NCBI GenBank assembly: GCA_964391015.1
Contig: CAYMKU010000015.1
Span: forward strand, 1-64,000
Direction: 5' to 3'
Source: XYD12-FULL-36-8 sp964391015
GTDB taxonomy: Bacteria; Bacteroidota; Ignavibacteria; Ignavibacteriales; Ignavibacteriaceae
DNA length: 64,000 nucleotides
Shown: positions 17,894 through 26,011 of the stretch, piece by piece
How the letters are laid out: each line of letters begins with the position of its first letter
How positions within the stretch are numbered: the stretch's first letter is position 1
The notes under the pieces: model-generated
Database searches by the model: none
What the model was told of the DNA's origin: nothing
Seen by the model: only the letters and a program-made list of their open reading frames with translations
Position numbers and translations under genes: made by a program

Positions 17894-18991
17894 ATGAAAA
17901 TATTTGTAATTAAAATGACAAAACGAAAACTCCTTAAAGCTGTAAAACGGATTAAAAATTTACCGCATGGAATAAATTTATTTAGATATGTTTCTAATAA
18001 ATTCAAATCTTCCATCCTTACAAAAAGAAAAAGCTTGACTGTTGTATATCCATCAGGCATAATGATAGAACTTACTAATCATTGTAATATTAAGTGTATT
18101 ACTTGTGCGCGTGAATATGCGTTTGGAGAGAAGATGGATAAGGGGTATATGGATTTTGAAATGTACAAAAAAATAATTGACGAAGTTTATCCTTATGTTG
18201 ATTCAATAGGATTAACAGGATTAGGTGAGACGTTTCTTTACAAACATTTTACTGAAGCGGTAGATTACATTAGGAGTAAAAGCAAGGGGATTATCATCTC
18301 ATGTTCAATCAATGCGCATTTGAAAAATAGTGTTGAGATTGCACAAACTGTCATTAACAAAATTGATACGATTCAAATTTCAATTGATGGAATAGGAGAA
18401 GTTTATAACGCAGTCAGGAAAAAAGCTGATTACAATTTCTTTCTTGAGAATGTTAAACTGATTGTCGCTGTCGCTAAGAATTCTTCAACCGATATTATGT
18501 TTAACATGGTTGTATTAAAAGAGAATTATCATCAAATGTCGGATATGCTTCTGTTAGCAGATGAACTTTGTGTTAAATATTTGAATATTATCCCAATGAA
18601 TATTGTCTCCCGGACTGATCTTGATATTTCTTATTATAAATTTTTTCAATCGGAAGATTTTAAGAAGGAATATTTTAAGACAAAAGATTTGGCAAAAAGC
18701 TATCCAAATGTAGAGTTAACATTTTATGATTTTGAATCACCCGCAAGTTTTAAGAAATGCCGCTTCATGTGGAATTACTTTTACGTTACGTGGGACGGAT
18801 TTGTGCCGCCTTGCTGTGCAAAGCCATTTCCTAAAGAAAAGAATTTTGGAAGTGTATTCTCTGATAAGTTAATTGATGTTTTAAATGCACAAGATTTTCA
18901 GAATTTCAGAAAAGATTGGCTGGATGAGAGAAACCCTGAGTTTTGTGATAAGTGTTTTAATATTTATCTTGAATCTATTTACGGAGAATAA
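17894..18991 (+). CDS. Radical SAM protein with SPASM domain
   Basis: A radical S-adenosylmethionine enzyme of unknown substrate. The cluster motif is C-x3-C-x2-C in NHCNIKCITCARE, followed by GLTGLGETFL and SIDGIGEVYNAVR typical of the TIM-barrel. The C-terminal SPASM region carries further cysteines (PPCCAKPF and CDKCFN) for auxiliary iron-sulfur clusters. An N-terminal basic segment of about 50 residues precedes the domain. SPASM enzymes modify peptides, proteins or cell-envelope sugars; no small precursor peptide gene is seen nearby. It resembles the other radical SAM gene at 37366-38382. It is convergent with the phosphatase gene downstream. Confidence 0.85.
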   Translation: MKIFVIKMTKRKLLKAVKRIKNLPHGINLFRYVSNKFKSSILTKRKSLTVVYPSGIMIELTNHCNIKCITCAREYAFGEKMDKGYMDFEMYKKIIDEVYPYVDSIGLTGLGETFLYKHFTEAVDYIRSKSKGIIISCSINAHLKNSVEIAQTVINKIDTIQISIDGIGEVYNAVRKKADYNFFLENVKLIVAVAKNSSTDIMFNMVVLKENYHQMSDMLLLADELCVKYLNIIPMNIVSRTDLDISYYKFFQSEDFKKEYFKTKDLAKSYPNVELTFYDFESPASFKKCRFMWNYFYVTWDGFVPPCCAKPFPKEKNFGSVFSDKLIDVLNAQDFQNFRKDWLDERNPEFCDKCFNIYLESIYGE

Positions 18992-18992
18992 G

Positions 18993-19035
18993 AAAACCTC
19001 CAAAGTTATAGTTAAAGACCTCGAAAGTTTTAGTT
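18993..19035. terminator. Repeat resembling the 12860-12899 element, between convergent genes
   Basis: The sequence starting AACCTCCAAAGTTATAG at 18995 matches the 12861 element at roughly 70% of positions over about 36 bases, and both lie exactly between convergent stop codons. A bidirectional terminator or a small dispersed repeat would explain it. The end overlaps the phosphatase stop codon by two bases. Confidence 0.35.
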
Positions 19036-20128
19036 ATTTCTTTTTCAATATTACAAACGACAAATCATCATTGGCTTTTGCTTCACCGCGAAATAAATCA
19101 ACTTCAAGCAGAATTTTCTTCCCCAATTCTTGTGCGGTTAAATTCCGGTTAGTTTTAATCAAGCTGAAAAACTTTTCACGTCCGAAGAATTGATTGTATT
19201 CGTTTATAGATTCAATTACTCCATCTGAATATGCTACAAATATATCCTCAGTACTAAGTTCTATTTTTATATCACTGTAATTAGCATTCTCCATTAATCC
19301 TAAAGCAGCTTCACCTTTTGGGAGTTCAGCAAGACTGTCTTTATTAATAACGAGTGGAGGGAAGTGTCCAGCATTTACAAATTTAATTTGATTTGAGCTG
19401 GGCGAAATTTCTAAATAGATCATTGAAGCAAAAAGATTTGGTAAGCTATCACGGTGAAAAACATGGTTAGTCTTTTTTGCCAACTCTGAAGCTTTTGGTG
19501 AGTCTTCTGCAATTGCCCTAATGGTTGCTTGAAGTTTTGCAGTGAGTAAAGCAGCACTCAAACCTTTACCTGCAACATCGGCAATAGTTATTGCAATTCT
19601 GTCATCGCTGATTTTTAGAAAGTCAACAAGATCGCCGCTTACATCATTAGCTGAACGAGTGAAAAGCATTACATCCCATCCATCAACCGATGGATTTTCA
19701 GGTGGCATTAATGCTCGTTGAACTTTCTGTCCTTCTTCAAGTTCGCTTCTTGCAATCAATTTATCCTTTAGCTCAAGAATTAGAACGAACAGAATCATAA
19801 GACCACCAAGAAATGCGTCATTTGATGAAATGCTTTGTCCATCAACGCGAACTGTTTTTCCTATAAGAAGTAAAATAGTTCCAAGTAGTACAAAGAATCT
19901 TCTCAAGGGTGTTAAATGAAAGTATGCACTTTTTATTAAGTACCAGAATTGCCAAAAGAATCTCTTTAAGCCAGAAACTTCCTGTACACGCTTCTTTTGT
20001 TCCTCGTTGAGATAAAAATCCTTAAGATCCTTTAATTCCCTTTTAATATCTTTCTTGAACTTTATCTGCTTGATATCATCAAAAATATTCCCCCGATTGG
20101 ATCTTTGAGAATTGTAGTTTTCATTCAT
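19034..20128 (-). CDS. RsbU/SpoIIE-type PP2C serine phosphatase, membrane-associated
   Basis: The C-terminal 230 residues form a SpoIIE-like PP2C domain: RALMPPENPSVDGWDV, SANDVSGDLVDFL, IADVAGKGLSAALL with the metal-binding aspartates, FVNAGHFPPL, and FVAYSDGVIES. One or two hydrophobic segments (FFVLLGTILLLIG and GLMILFVLILEL) precede it, so it is anchored in the membrane. Such enzymes dephosphorylate anti-sigma antagonists in partner-switching stress control, but no sensor domain or antagonist gene is visible. I chose the ATG at 20126-20128. The longer reading frame to 20245 runs into a dispersed-repeat-like stretch that resembles non-coding sequence. Confidence 0.85.
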   Translation of the reverse strand: MNENYNSQRSNRGNIFDDIKQIKFKKDIKRELKDLKDFYLNEEQKKRVQEVSGLKRFFWQFWYLIKSAYFHLTPLRRFFVLLGTILLLIGKTVRVDGQSISSNDAFLGGLMILFVLILELKDKLIARSELEEGQKVQRALMPPENPSVDGWDVMLFTRSANDVSGDLVDFLKISDDRIAITIADVAGKGLSAALLTAKLQATIRAIAEDSPKASELAKKTNHVFHRDSLPNLFASMIYLEISPSSNQIKFVNAGHFPPLVINKDSLAELPKGEAALGLMENANYSDIKIELSTEDIFVAYSDGVIESINEYNQFFGREKFFSLIKTNRNLTAQELGKKILLEVDLFRGEAKANDDLSFVILKKK

Positions 20129-20365
20129 GGTTAAAACATAACGATTCGGTCTGTGTTTTTCAATATTTGATTGATGAGCGGTAGATTTAACATCATAAGA
20201 TAAAGTCAATAGCACACAGATGACATTGATATTACAGATTAACACAGGTTGAAATCAATGAAAATCAGTCAAACATGTCCGCCTCTGCAGGTCTGTGTTA
20301 CCAGTGCGCCATTCATTTTTGATTTTATGGATTCAGGATTTACTTTGTTAATTTTCATTTATTAA

Positions 20366-21223
20366 ATGGAAAATGATTCTTTAGAAATATCATCAGCGTA
20401 TAAATCGGCATTAGATTTCGCTAAATCCCACAATGAAAACTTCCCGGTTGTATCACTTCTTCTCCCCAAGGAATTGAGGAAACATGTTGCAATTATTTAC
20501 TGGTTTGCAAGAACTGCTGATGATTTTGCAGATGAAGGAAACCTTCAAACAAATCAAAGGTTATATAACTTAGATGAATGTGAAAATTCTCTCACGAAAC
20601 TTTTAAAAGGTGAATTCCAATCAGCATATAGTCTTGCACTCAATCAAACAATTAAAGAAAAAAATCTTACACCTAAATTGTTTTACGATTTGCTGACGGC
20701 ATTTAAGCAGGACGTTGTAAAGAAGCGATACAATGATTTTAATGATGTACTTGATTACTGCAGACATTCAGCAAACCCGGTTGGCAGATTGATGCTTGAA
20801 TTATTTAATACCCGAAGCGAGGAAGCTTTTAACTATTCAGATAAAATTTGCACTGCTCTCCAGCTGACAAATTTTTATCAGGATATTGAAGTTGATTATC
20901 AAAAGAGAAGGATTTATTTCCCGCAGGATGAGATGAAACGATTCAATGTAAATGAAAACATCTTTGCTGAAAAAGAAAATAATATTAACTTGAAGCAGCT
21001 TTTGAAATATAATATTGACCGCACCCAAAAAATGTTTGATGAAGGAAAAAATCTGTTAAGATTTTTGAACGGCAGATTAAAGTTTGAAATTAAATGGTCA
21101 ATACTTGGTGGCGAAGCAATTTTGCAAAGAATTAGGAACAATGATTACAACATCTTTAGCGCTCGTCCGAAATTGACAAGAACAGATCTTGGTGTTTTAT
21201 TTATAAAGTCATTTTTAACTTAA
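20366..21223 (+). CDS. hpnC: Hydroxysqualene synthase HpnC
   Basis: HpnC converts presqualene diphosphate to hydroxysqualene on the route to squalene and hopanoids. The 285-residue trans-isoprenyl synthase fold has the two acidic patches: RTADDFADE in the first third and NFYQDIEVDYQKRRIYFPQDE in the second. NFPVVSLLLPKELRKHVAIIYWFAR is characteristic of HpnC. The stop and the ATG of hpnD overlap (TAATG), showing translational coupling. The three-gene order C-D-E is the standard bacterial squalene route. Confidence 0.9.
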   Translation: MENDSLEISSAYKSALDFAKSHNENFPVVSLLLPKELRKHVAIIYWFARTADDFADEGNLQTNQRLYNLDECENSLTKLLKGEFQSAYSLALNQTIKEKNLTPKLFYDLLTAFKQDVVKKRYNDFNDVLDYCRHSANPVGRLMLELFNTRSEEAFNYSDKICTALQLTNFYQDIEVDYQKRRIYFPQDEMKRFNVNENIFAEKENNINLKQLLKYNIDRTQKMFDEGKNLLRFLNGRLKFEIKWSILGGEAILQRIRNNDYNIFSARPKLTRTDLGVLFIKSFLT

Positions 21224-22065
21224 TGATGGAATCGGCAAAAAATATCGCAAAGAAAAGTAAGAGCAGCTTTTACTATGCTTTTAATCTTTTGCCCGCACCA
21301 AAGCGCGATGCAATGAATACTGTTTATGCGTTTTGCAGAGAGACTGACGATATAATTGACAACAATGCTGACTCAGATGATTTAAAATATGAAAAACTCC
21401 ATAAGTGGCGCATCGAACTTGAAAAATCAATTAAAGGCAATTCAAATTATTCCTTGCTGAACAAGCTTGGTACAACCATTTCTCAGTTTAACATTCCTCT
21501 CGATCCTTTCTTCGATCTTCTGAAAGGAATGGAAATGGATTTACAGACTAACCGTTATCTCACTTTTGACGATTTGAAAATTTATTGTTACAGAGTTGCG
21601 TCAACTGTTGGATTGATGTGCATAGAGATATTTGGTTACAAGAATAAATCAACAAAAGATTTTGCAATTGATCTCGGTATTGCGCTTCAGCTTACAAATA
21701 TTTTGCGTGATGTTAAAAAGGATTCACAAGCAGGCAGAATCTATCTCCCGCAGAAAGATTTGCAAAAGTTTAATTACAGCGAAGCTGATTTAGTCAACAA
21801 TATTTACAACCAGAATTTTATTGACTTGATGAAATACGAGTCAGACATTGCCCAAAAATATTTTGATAATGCAACACGCGATCTCGATATGGATGATAAG
21901 CCCTCGATGTTTGCTGCGCGGGCGATGCAGCATATTTATTTCAAGCTGCTGCAAAAAATTATTGATGCTGAGTACAATGTTTATCAGAAAAACATTAAAG
22001 TCTCTAATCTTGAAAAGGTTGGTATATCGCTTGGAGTTTGGGCTAAGTACAGCTTAGTTTATTGA
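21223..22065 (+). CDS. hpnD: Presqualene diphosphate synthase HpnD
   Basis: HpnD condenses two farnesyl diphosphates head to head into presqualene diphosphate. It has the squalene/phytoene synthase signatures YAFCRETDDIIDN and LQLTNILRDVKKDSQAGRIYLP, with both DxxxD-type metal-binding patches, and SSFYYAFNLLPAPKRDAM at the N-terminus. Length 280 is normal. Two ATGs in a row (21223, 21226) are possible starts. It overlaps hpnC upstream, and its TGA overlaps the hpnE ATG. Confidence 0.92.
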   Translation: MMESAKNIAKKSKSSFYYAFNLLPAPKRDAMNTVYAFCRETDDIIDNNADSDDLKYEKLHKWRIELEKSIKGNSNYSLLNKLGTTISQFNIPLDPFFDLLKGMEMDLQTNRYLTFDDLKIYCYRVASTVGLMCIEIFGYKNKSTKDFAIDLGIALQLTNILRDVKKDSQAGRIYLPQKDLQKFNYSEADLVNNIYNQNFIDLMKYESDIAQKYFDNATRDLDMDDKPSMFAARAMQHIYFKLLQKIIDAEYNVYQKNIKVSNLEKVGISLGVWAKYSLVY

Positions 22066-23489
22066 TGAAAAAATGTATTGTTATCGGGGGAGGATTCGCA
22101 GGACTCACCGCTTCAGCTTACCTTACTAATGCCGGAATAAATGTTGGATTGATTGAAGCATCTCCAAAACTTGGGGGAAGAGCTTATTCCTTTTTGCACA
22201 AAGAGACAAGCACAATTGTGGATAACGGACAGCACATTTTGCTCGGCTGTTACGATTATACTTTAAATTTTCTCTCACTGATTGGAGCACAGGATAAAGT
22301 TCAATTTCAAGAAAAAATGAAAGTGAACTTTCTAAAACCAAATTTTGATCTTCACGAATTAAAATCATCTTCGCTGCCGTATCCATTTAATTTTTTAAGT
22401 GCGCTTCTAAAATTTACAGCCGTAACTTTTCACGAAAGATTATCAATTCTCCGCTTATTTCTTAAACTGCCTTTTCTTGCAAAACGTGATTTAGAAAAAA
22501 TATCGGTAAATGAATTTTTGATTAAAGAAAATCAAAATGAAAATGTTAAGAAAGCATTTTGGGAAATTTTGTGTGTTGGTGCGCTGAATACGGGACTTGA
22601 AAAGGCATCTGCAAAAATGCTTGCTGATATTTTGAAAATAATTTTTCTCAAAGGAAGCAGCGGCTCAAGAATGGTCTTTCCTAAAGCAGGATTGAGCGAA
22701 ATGTACTGTGAATCAGCAAAGCAATTCATTGAACAAAAAGGAGGGATGGTTTCGCTCTCAGAAAAAGTTGAAGAAATTAAGGTTGAAAAGGGAAGAGCAG
22801 CAGAAATCAGTACGAATAAACGGACAATAACGGATTTTGATTTTGTTATTTGTGCTGTTCCGTTTTTTGCTTTGGAGAAGATAGTAATGTCGTTAGAGTC
22901 CAGCCGTCATTCCGAACTTGTTTCGGAATCTAAGTTTAGAAGTGATGACACAAGGGAGATGCTGAAACAAGTTCAGCATGACATTTCTCTTTCAGCCGTC
23001 CAATCATTCAATCATTCAATCATCCAACCATTCAATCATTCAACCATTCAATCATTTACTCCCCGTTACTCCTCGATTCTTAACGTTCATGTTTGGCTAA
23101 AGGAAAATAAGTTCGGAAATAATTTTTACGGATTGATCGGTTCGAAACTTCATTGGGTTTTTAGTCATACCACTAATCTTAACTGTGTAATAAGCGATGC
23201 AGATTATCTAATGAACTTATCCGATGATGAAATTATGAATTTAATTTATTCTGAGCTTGAAAAATATTTGCGGATTACAAGACAAGAGATAACCAATCAT
23301 TTAATCCTTAAAGAAAAACGTGCAACGTTCATTCCCTCAAGAGAAATTCTTTACAATCGTCCTAATACCGAAACGGAAATCATAAATCTTTTTCTTGCCG
23401 GTGATTGGGTGAATACAGGACTTCCCTCAACAATTGAAAGTGCAGTTAAGAGTGGAAGTGTTGCAGCCCAAGCGGTTGCTGGTAATTAA
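22065..23489 (+). CDS. hpnE: Hydroxysqualene dehydroxylase HpnE, carrying an in-frame repeat insertion
   Basis: HpnE is a flavin enzyme that reduces hydroxysqualene to squalene. The N-terminus has the dinucleotide motif (CIVIGGGFAGLTASAYL) with LGGRAYSF, and the C-terminus the FAD-closing segment FLAGDWVNTGLPSTIESAVKSG. Between about residues 280 and 331 the sequence is not protein-like. It reads HSELVSES, MLKQVQHD and then QSFNHSIIQPFNHS, which are translations of a palindromic DNA element and an octanucleotide repeat. The frame reopens at SSILNVHVWLKENKF, the normal family sequence. So a mobile or repeat element entered the gene without breaking the frame; activity may be kept if the loop is exposed. 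I start at the ATG of TGATG; a TTG lies one codon earlier. Confidence 0.88.
   Translation: MKKCIVIGGGFAGLTASAYLTNAGINVGLIEASPKLGGRAYSFLHKETSTIVDNGQHILLGCYDYTLNFLSLIGAQDKVQFQEKMKVNFLKPNFDLHELKSSSLPYPFNFLSALLKFTAVTFHERLSILRLFLKLPFLAKRDLEKISVNEFLIKENQNENVKKAFWEILCVGALNTGLEKASAKMLADILKIIFLKGSSGSRMVFPKAGLSEMYCESAKQFIEQKGGMVSLSEKVEEIKVEKGRAAEISTNKRTITDFDFVICAVPFFALEKIVMSLESSRHSELVSESKFRSDDTREMLKQVQHDISLSAVQSFNHSIIQPFNHSTIQSFTPRYSSILNVHVWLKENKFGNNFYGLIGSKLHWVFSHTTNLNCVISDADYLMNLSDDEIMNLIYSELEKYLRITRQEITNHLILKEKRATFIPSREILYNRPNTETEIINLFLAGDWVNTGLPSTIESAVKSGSVAAQAVAGN
22906..22982. repeat. Palindromic element inside hpnE, with nested inverted repeats
   Basis: Outer arms 22906-22931 and 22957-22982 are reverse complements at 22 of 26 positions. 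Each arm contains its own small palindrome: TTCCGAA-CTTGT-TTCGGAA on the left and TGCTGAA-ACAAG-TTCAGCA on the right. Differences between the arms preserve pairing within each arm. The translated form (HSELVSES ... LKQVQHD) is one I recognise from dispersed palindromic elements in many genomes. Confidence 0.85.
23001..23056 (+). repeat. Seven tandem copies of an octanucleotide (CAATCATT) inside hpnE
   Basis: The units are CAATCATT with C/T variants (CAATCATC, CAACCATT). Because 8 is not a multiple of 3, any gain or loss of one unit shifts the frame of hpnE, so this tract could act as an on/off switch or simply mark a tolerated insertion. Confidence 0.9.
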
Positions 23490-23757
23490 AAGATAATATC
23501 CGGTAACTGGCATCTGGTATCGGTATCTAGAAACCAATTCACAAAGCAGACATGTCATTGTTTTACTCTAAGACCTCATGTTACTTTAGCTAAATATCTG
23601 TTTACACTTATTCGATAGCCACTCGATTTTGCTTCCTCCCGACTTAATATTATCTCATTCCCAAATACAATTGCTCCCACTCACATTAATTAGGTTAAAT
23701 ATCTGTTTGCTTTTGCTTCATATCTAAATCCTTTTGTTAGATATCATGTGATATTAA
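23490..23757. repeat. Intergenic stretch with inverted copies of the 21-bp unit
   Basis: Two units in inverted orientation lie at 23696-23716 and 23717-23737 (cores ATATCTGTTTGCTTTTGC and ATATCTAAATCCTTTTGT), with a partial third running to the start of the direct array. A further inverted copy lies at 23591-23611 (ATATCTGTTTACACTTA), exactly five unit lengths upstream of the pair. The first 60 bases (GGTAACTGGCATCTGGTATC) are low-complexity. No gene is seen. Confidence 0.7.
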
Positions 23758-24261
23758 GCAAGTGTAAAGGGATATGCTGTGAGTGCAAACAGATATGGAG
23801 CTTGTGTAAAAGGATATGCTGTGAGTGTAAACAGATATGGAGCTTGTGCAAAAGGATATGCTGTGAGTGTAAACGGATATGGAGCTTGTGCAAAAGGATA
23901 TCTTGTGAGTGTAAACAGATATGGAGCTTGTGTAAAAGGATATGTTGTGAGAGTAAACAGATGTGAAGCTTGTGCAAAAGGATATGTTGTGAGTGTAAAC
24001 AGATACCAAGCAAGAGTAAATGGATATTTTGTGACATCAAACAGATAGTAAGCAAGAGTAAATAGATACCTTGTGACATCAAACAGATACCAAGCAAAAG
24101 TAAACAGATACCTTGCTCGAGAAAAGAGATACCAAGCGAAAGTAAAAGGATAGTAAGCTCCAGAAAAAGGATAACGAGCAAAAGTAAATGGATAATGAGC
24201 TCCAGAAAAGAGATAACGAGCGAAAGTAAAAGGAGAATGAGCACCAGAAAAAGGATAATGA
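23758..24261 (+). repeat. 24-unit array of 21-bp tandem repeats
   Basis: Units follow the pattern G-N-N-N-N-N-(G/A)-T/A-(A/C)-AAA-N-(A/G)-G-A-T-A-N4, for example GCTTGTGTAAAAGGATATGCT alternating with GTGAGTGTAAACAGATATGGA as a 42-bp pair in the first half. Units 13-24 are more diverged (GCAAAAGTAAATGGATAATGA, GCTCCAGAAAAGAGATAACGA). A diverged 25th unit reaches 24282. Since 21 is a multiple of 3, several frames on both strands stay open for 70-200 codons with seven-residue periodic products; open frames on both strands argue against a protein gene. There are no spacers, so it is not a CRISPR array. Confidence 0.92.
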
Positions 24262-24404
24262 GTAAAAGTAACAAGATATGTGACATTTTGCGTGATGTAA
24301 TTAGCTTGGGGAAGTGTGAGCAACATGATTAATCTCACATGTGTTTCTTTATCATGTAGAGCCTGCCGAAGCATGACATTAACCAGTGTCCGAATCTTGA
24401 ACTA

Positions 24405-25169
24405 TTGCTTATAAGAACAACCTTGTTTAAGTTTTATTCACAAACGCCGGAATACTATACAGAAATCGGCGAGTTAACTAATAGTTTGGCAATTAATAAA
24501 ATGAGCATATTTAATAAGAAACAGAAAGTAATTTTGGAAGAATATTGTAGAGAATTTTACGATAAAAATATTCTCAATCCAACAATTGCCAATTTGGATG
24601 TCAGTGTACCTACTGCAGAGGTATTTAAAAAATCAATCGTCGAGGTTGAACCTTCTTTTTCTAATATCAATACGCAGACATTTCTATATGAAATTATTTT
24701 GTTACGATTTGAATTATTTGGTTTAGCTTTTCTTCATAAACTTGGTGATAAAAACACTGCTTCACAGACACAATTTACAAGAGATTATTTAAGAGAAAAA
24801 AACAAAGAAGATATTTGGGAAGAATTAGAACAATATAATCAAGCGATCGCTGCTTCAAGTAGATTGAATCAAACTACTGAAACAAAAAAAGGTCGTGCCT
24901 ATTTAGTTTTTTTAGATGGGGTTCGTATGAATTTGTTCGATTTATGGTACAAAAAAGGATTTGATAGTAAATGTGTTGCACGTGCAGCTAATAGAGTTAT
25001 GACTGATGAAGCTTGGAAAAATAAATTAACACACACTTATCTTATGCTAACATTTTGCAAACGACTAGGTCGTGAAATTAATGAAGAAGCTCAATTTCGT
25101 ATTATGGCAATGATAAGTGGTTTTTATAATGGTTCGATAGATTCTTTAAAAAATATTTCTATCGCCTAA
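24405..25169 (+). CDS. Hypothetical protein in an integron-like cassette
   Basis: I do not recognise this 254-residue protein. It is soluble and mostly helical, with no signal peptide or membrane segment and no clear catalytic motif; the C-terminal half (RAANRVMTDEAWKNKLTHTYLMLTF) looks like a helical bundle. No ATG is available at the 5' end: the frame is open from 24360, a TTG at 24405 is the likely start, and the first ATG gives residue 33. The stop codon TAA (25167-25169) lies inside the R'' box GCCTAAC of the attC-like site, a typical cassette arrangement. The 21-bp array ends 143 bases upstream. Confidence 0.6.
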   Translation: MLIRTTLFKFYSQTPEYYTEIGELTNSLAINKMSIFNKKQKVILEEYCREFYDKNILNPTIANLDVSVPTAEVFKKSIVEVEPSFSNINTQTFLYEIILLRFELFGLAFLHKLGDKNTASQTQFTRDYLREKNKEDIWEELEQYNQAIAASSRLNQTTETKKGRAYLVFLDGVRMNLFDLWYKKGFDSKCVARAANRVMTDEAWKNKLTHTYLMLTFCKRLGREINEEAQFRIMAMISGFYNGSIDSLKNISIA

Positions 25170-25263
25170 CCCACAATTCAAAGCGACCGCTATCTTCGAT
25201 GTGGTCGTTTGATATTGTAGCGTTGTTATAATGGGCGGAGCTTTAATTGCAACACCGTTAGCT
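25164..25263 (+). other. attC-like integron recombination site
   Basis: The outer boxes are GCCTAAC (25164-25170, fits RYYYAAC) and GTTAGCT (25257-25263, near GTTRRRY). Inner arms pair as in an attC. CAATT (25174-25178) pairs with AATTG (25245-25249) and AAAGC (25180-25184) with GCTTT (25240-25244). After a small mismatch CCGC (25187-25190) pairs with GCGG (25235-25238). A single unpaired C at 25179 sits between the first two helices, like the extrahelical base that orients attC folding. The length is 100 bases. Confidence 0.78.
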
Positions 25264-25272
25264 GGATAAAAA

Positions 25273-26007
25273 ATGTATAAGTATCACCCAGTATTTGAAG
25301 ATCCTAAAGATGATAAATTGAAATTATGGAGATATATGGATCTTTCGAAGTATTTCTCTCTTTTAGATAGCTCTTGTTTGTATTTCTGTTGTGCTTCAGA
25401 ATTTCGATCCAGTGAGCATCAATTAAATGATCCATTTGAAGGTTCTTTCCCCAAAATAGAATATGAATACTGGATAAAAGAATATGGTGAGAAAAATGTG
25501 CATGACATATATAATACATCATCAAAAATTATTTATGTAAACTGCTGGCATTTAAGTGAACATGAATCAATTGCTATGTGGAAATTATATTCTGAATCAA
25601 ATAAAGGAATTGCAATCAAAACTAGTATAGCAAACTTTAAAAATTCTTTTGAAAAAACTATTGAGGATATATATGCTGGGAAAGTACAATATATAGATTA
25701 TGAAAAAGAACCATATTACAATAATGGTAAGCATCAATATCAATTTGGAAATTTGATGGTTCCCTATATACACAAAAGAAACATTTTTGAATATGAAGAA
25801 GAATACCGAGCAATCTATAGCGGAAAAGTCCCACAAGATCAAAAAGGTTATGCCATAAAAGTTGATTTAACAAAATTAATAGAAGAAGTTATTTTAGCCC
25901 CATATTTTCCTAATTGGCTGTATGGATTTATAAATAAAATTACAAATAATTATTTATCTAACGTGAAAATAAAAAAATCTATTTTTGAGTCTAGACCATA
26001 CATTTAA
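25273..26007 (+). CDS. DUF2971-family protein in an integron-like cassette
   Basis: This 244-residue protein has the DUF2971 layout: LWRYMDLSKYFSLLDSSCLYF near the N-terminus, LNDPFEGSF, then CWHLSEHESIAMWKLYSESNKGIAIKTS, and a YEEEYRAIY segment. The biochemical function of DUF2971 is unknown; members occur in accessory and defence-rich regions. The gene starts 16 bases after the GTT of the preceding attC-like site. It is followed, 4 bases past its stop, by CCAGCTAAC, the exact complement of the GTTAGCTGG that precedes it. That pairing of ends is what an integron cassette carries. Confidence 0.75.
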   Translation: MYKYHPVFEDPKDDKLKLWRYMDLSKYFSLLDSSCLYFCCASEFRSSEHQLNDPFEGSFPKIEYEYWIKEYGEKNVHDIYNTSSKIIYVNCWHLSEHESIAMWKLYSESNKGIAIKTSIANFKNSFEKTIEDIYAGKVQYIDYEKEPYYNNGKHQYQFGNLMVPYIHKRNIFEYEEEYRAIYSGKVPQDQKGYAIKVDLTKLIEEVILAPYFPNWLYGFINKITNNYLSNVKIKKSIFESRPYI

Positions 26008-26011
26008 GATC

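Noticed and set aside
20129..20245. N-terminal extension of the RsbU-type phosphatase
   Set aside because: The sequence resembles a common dispersed intergenic repeat (CAGATTAACACAGG) and has no protein-like features; the later ATG fits the protein better.
23758..24261. CRISPR array
   Set aside because: Units are directly adjacent with no unique spacers, and there are no cas genes.
23737..24374. Long open frames on both strands in the repeat array (up to 206 codons)
   Set aside because: The 21-bp period keeps several frames open at once; the products are simple seven-residue repeats with no recognisable fold.
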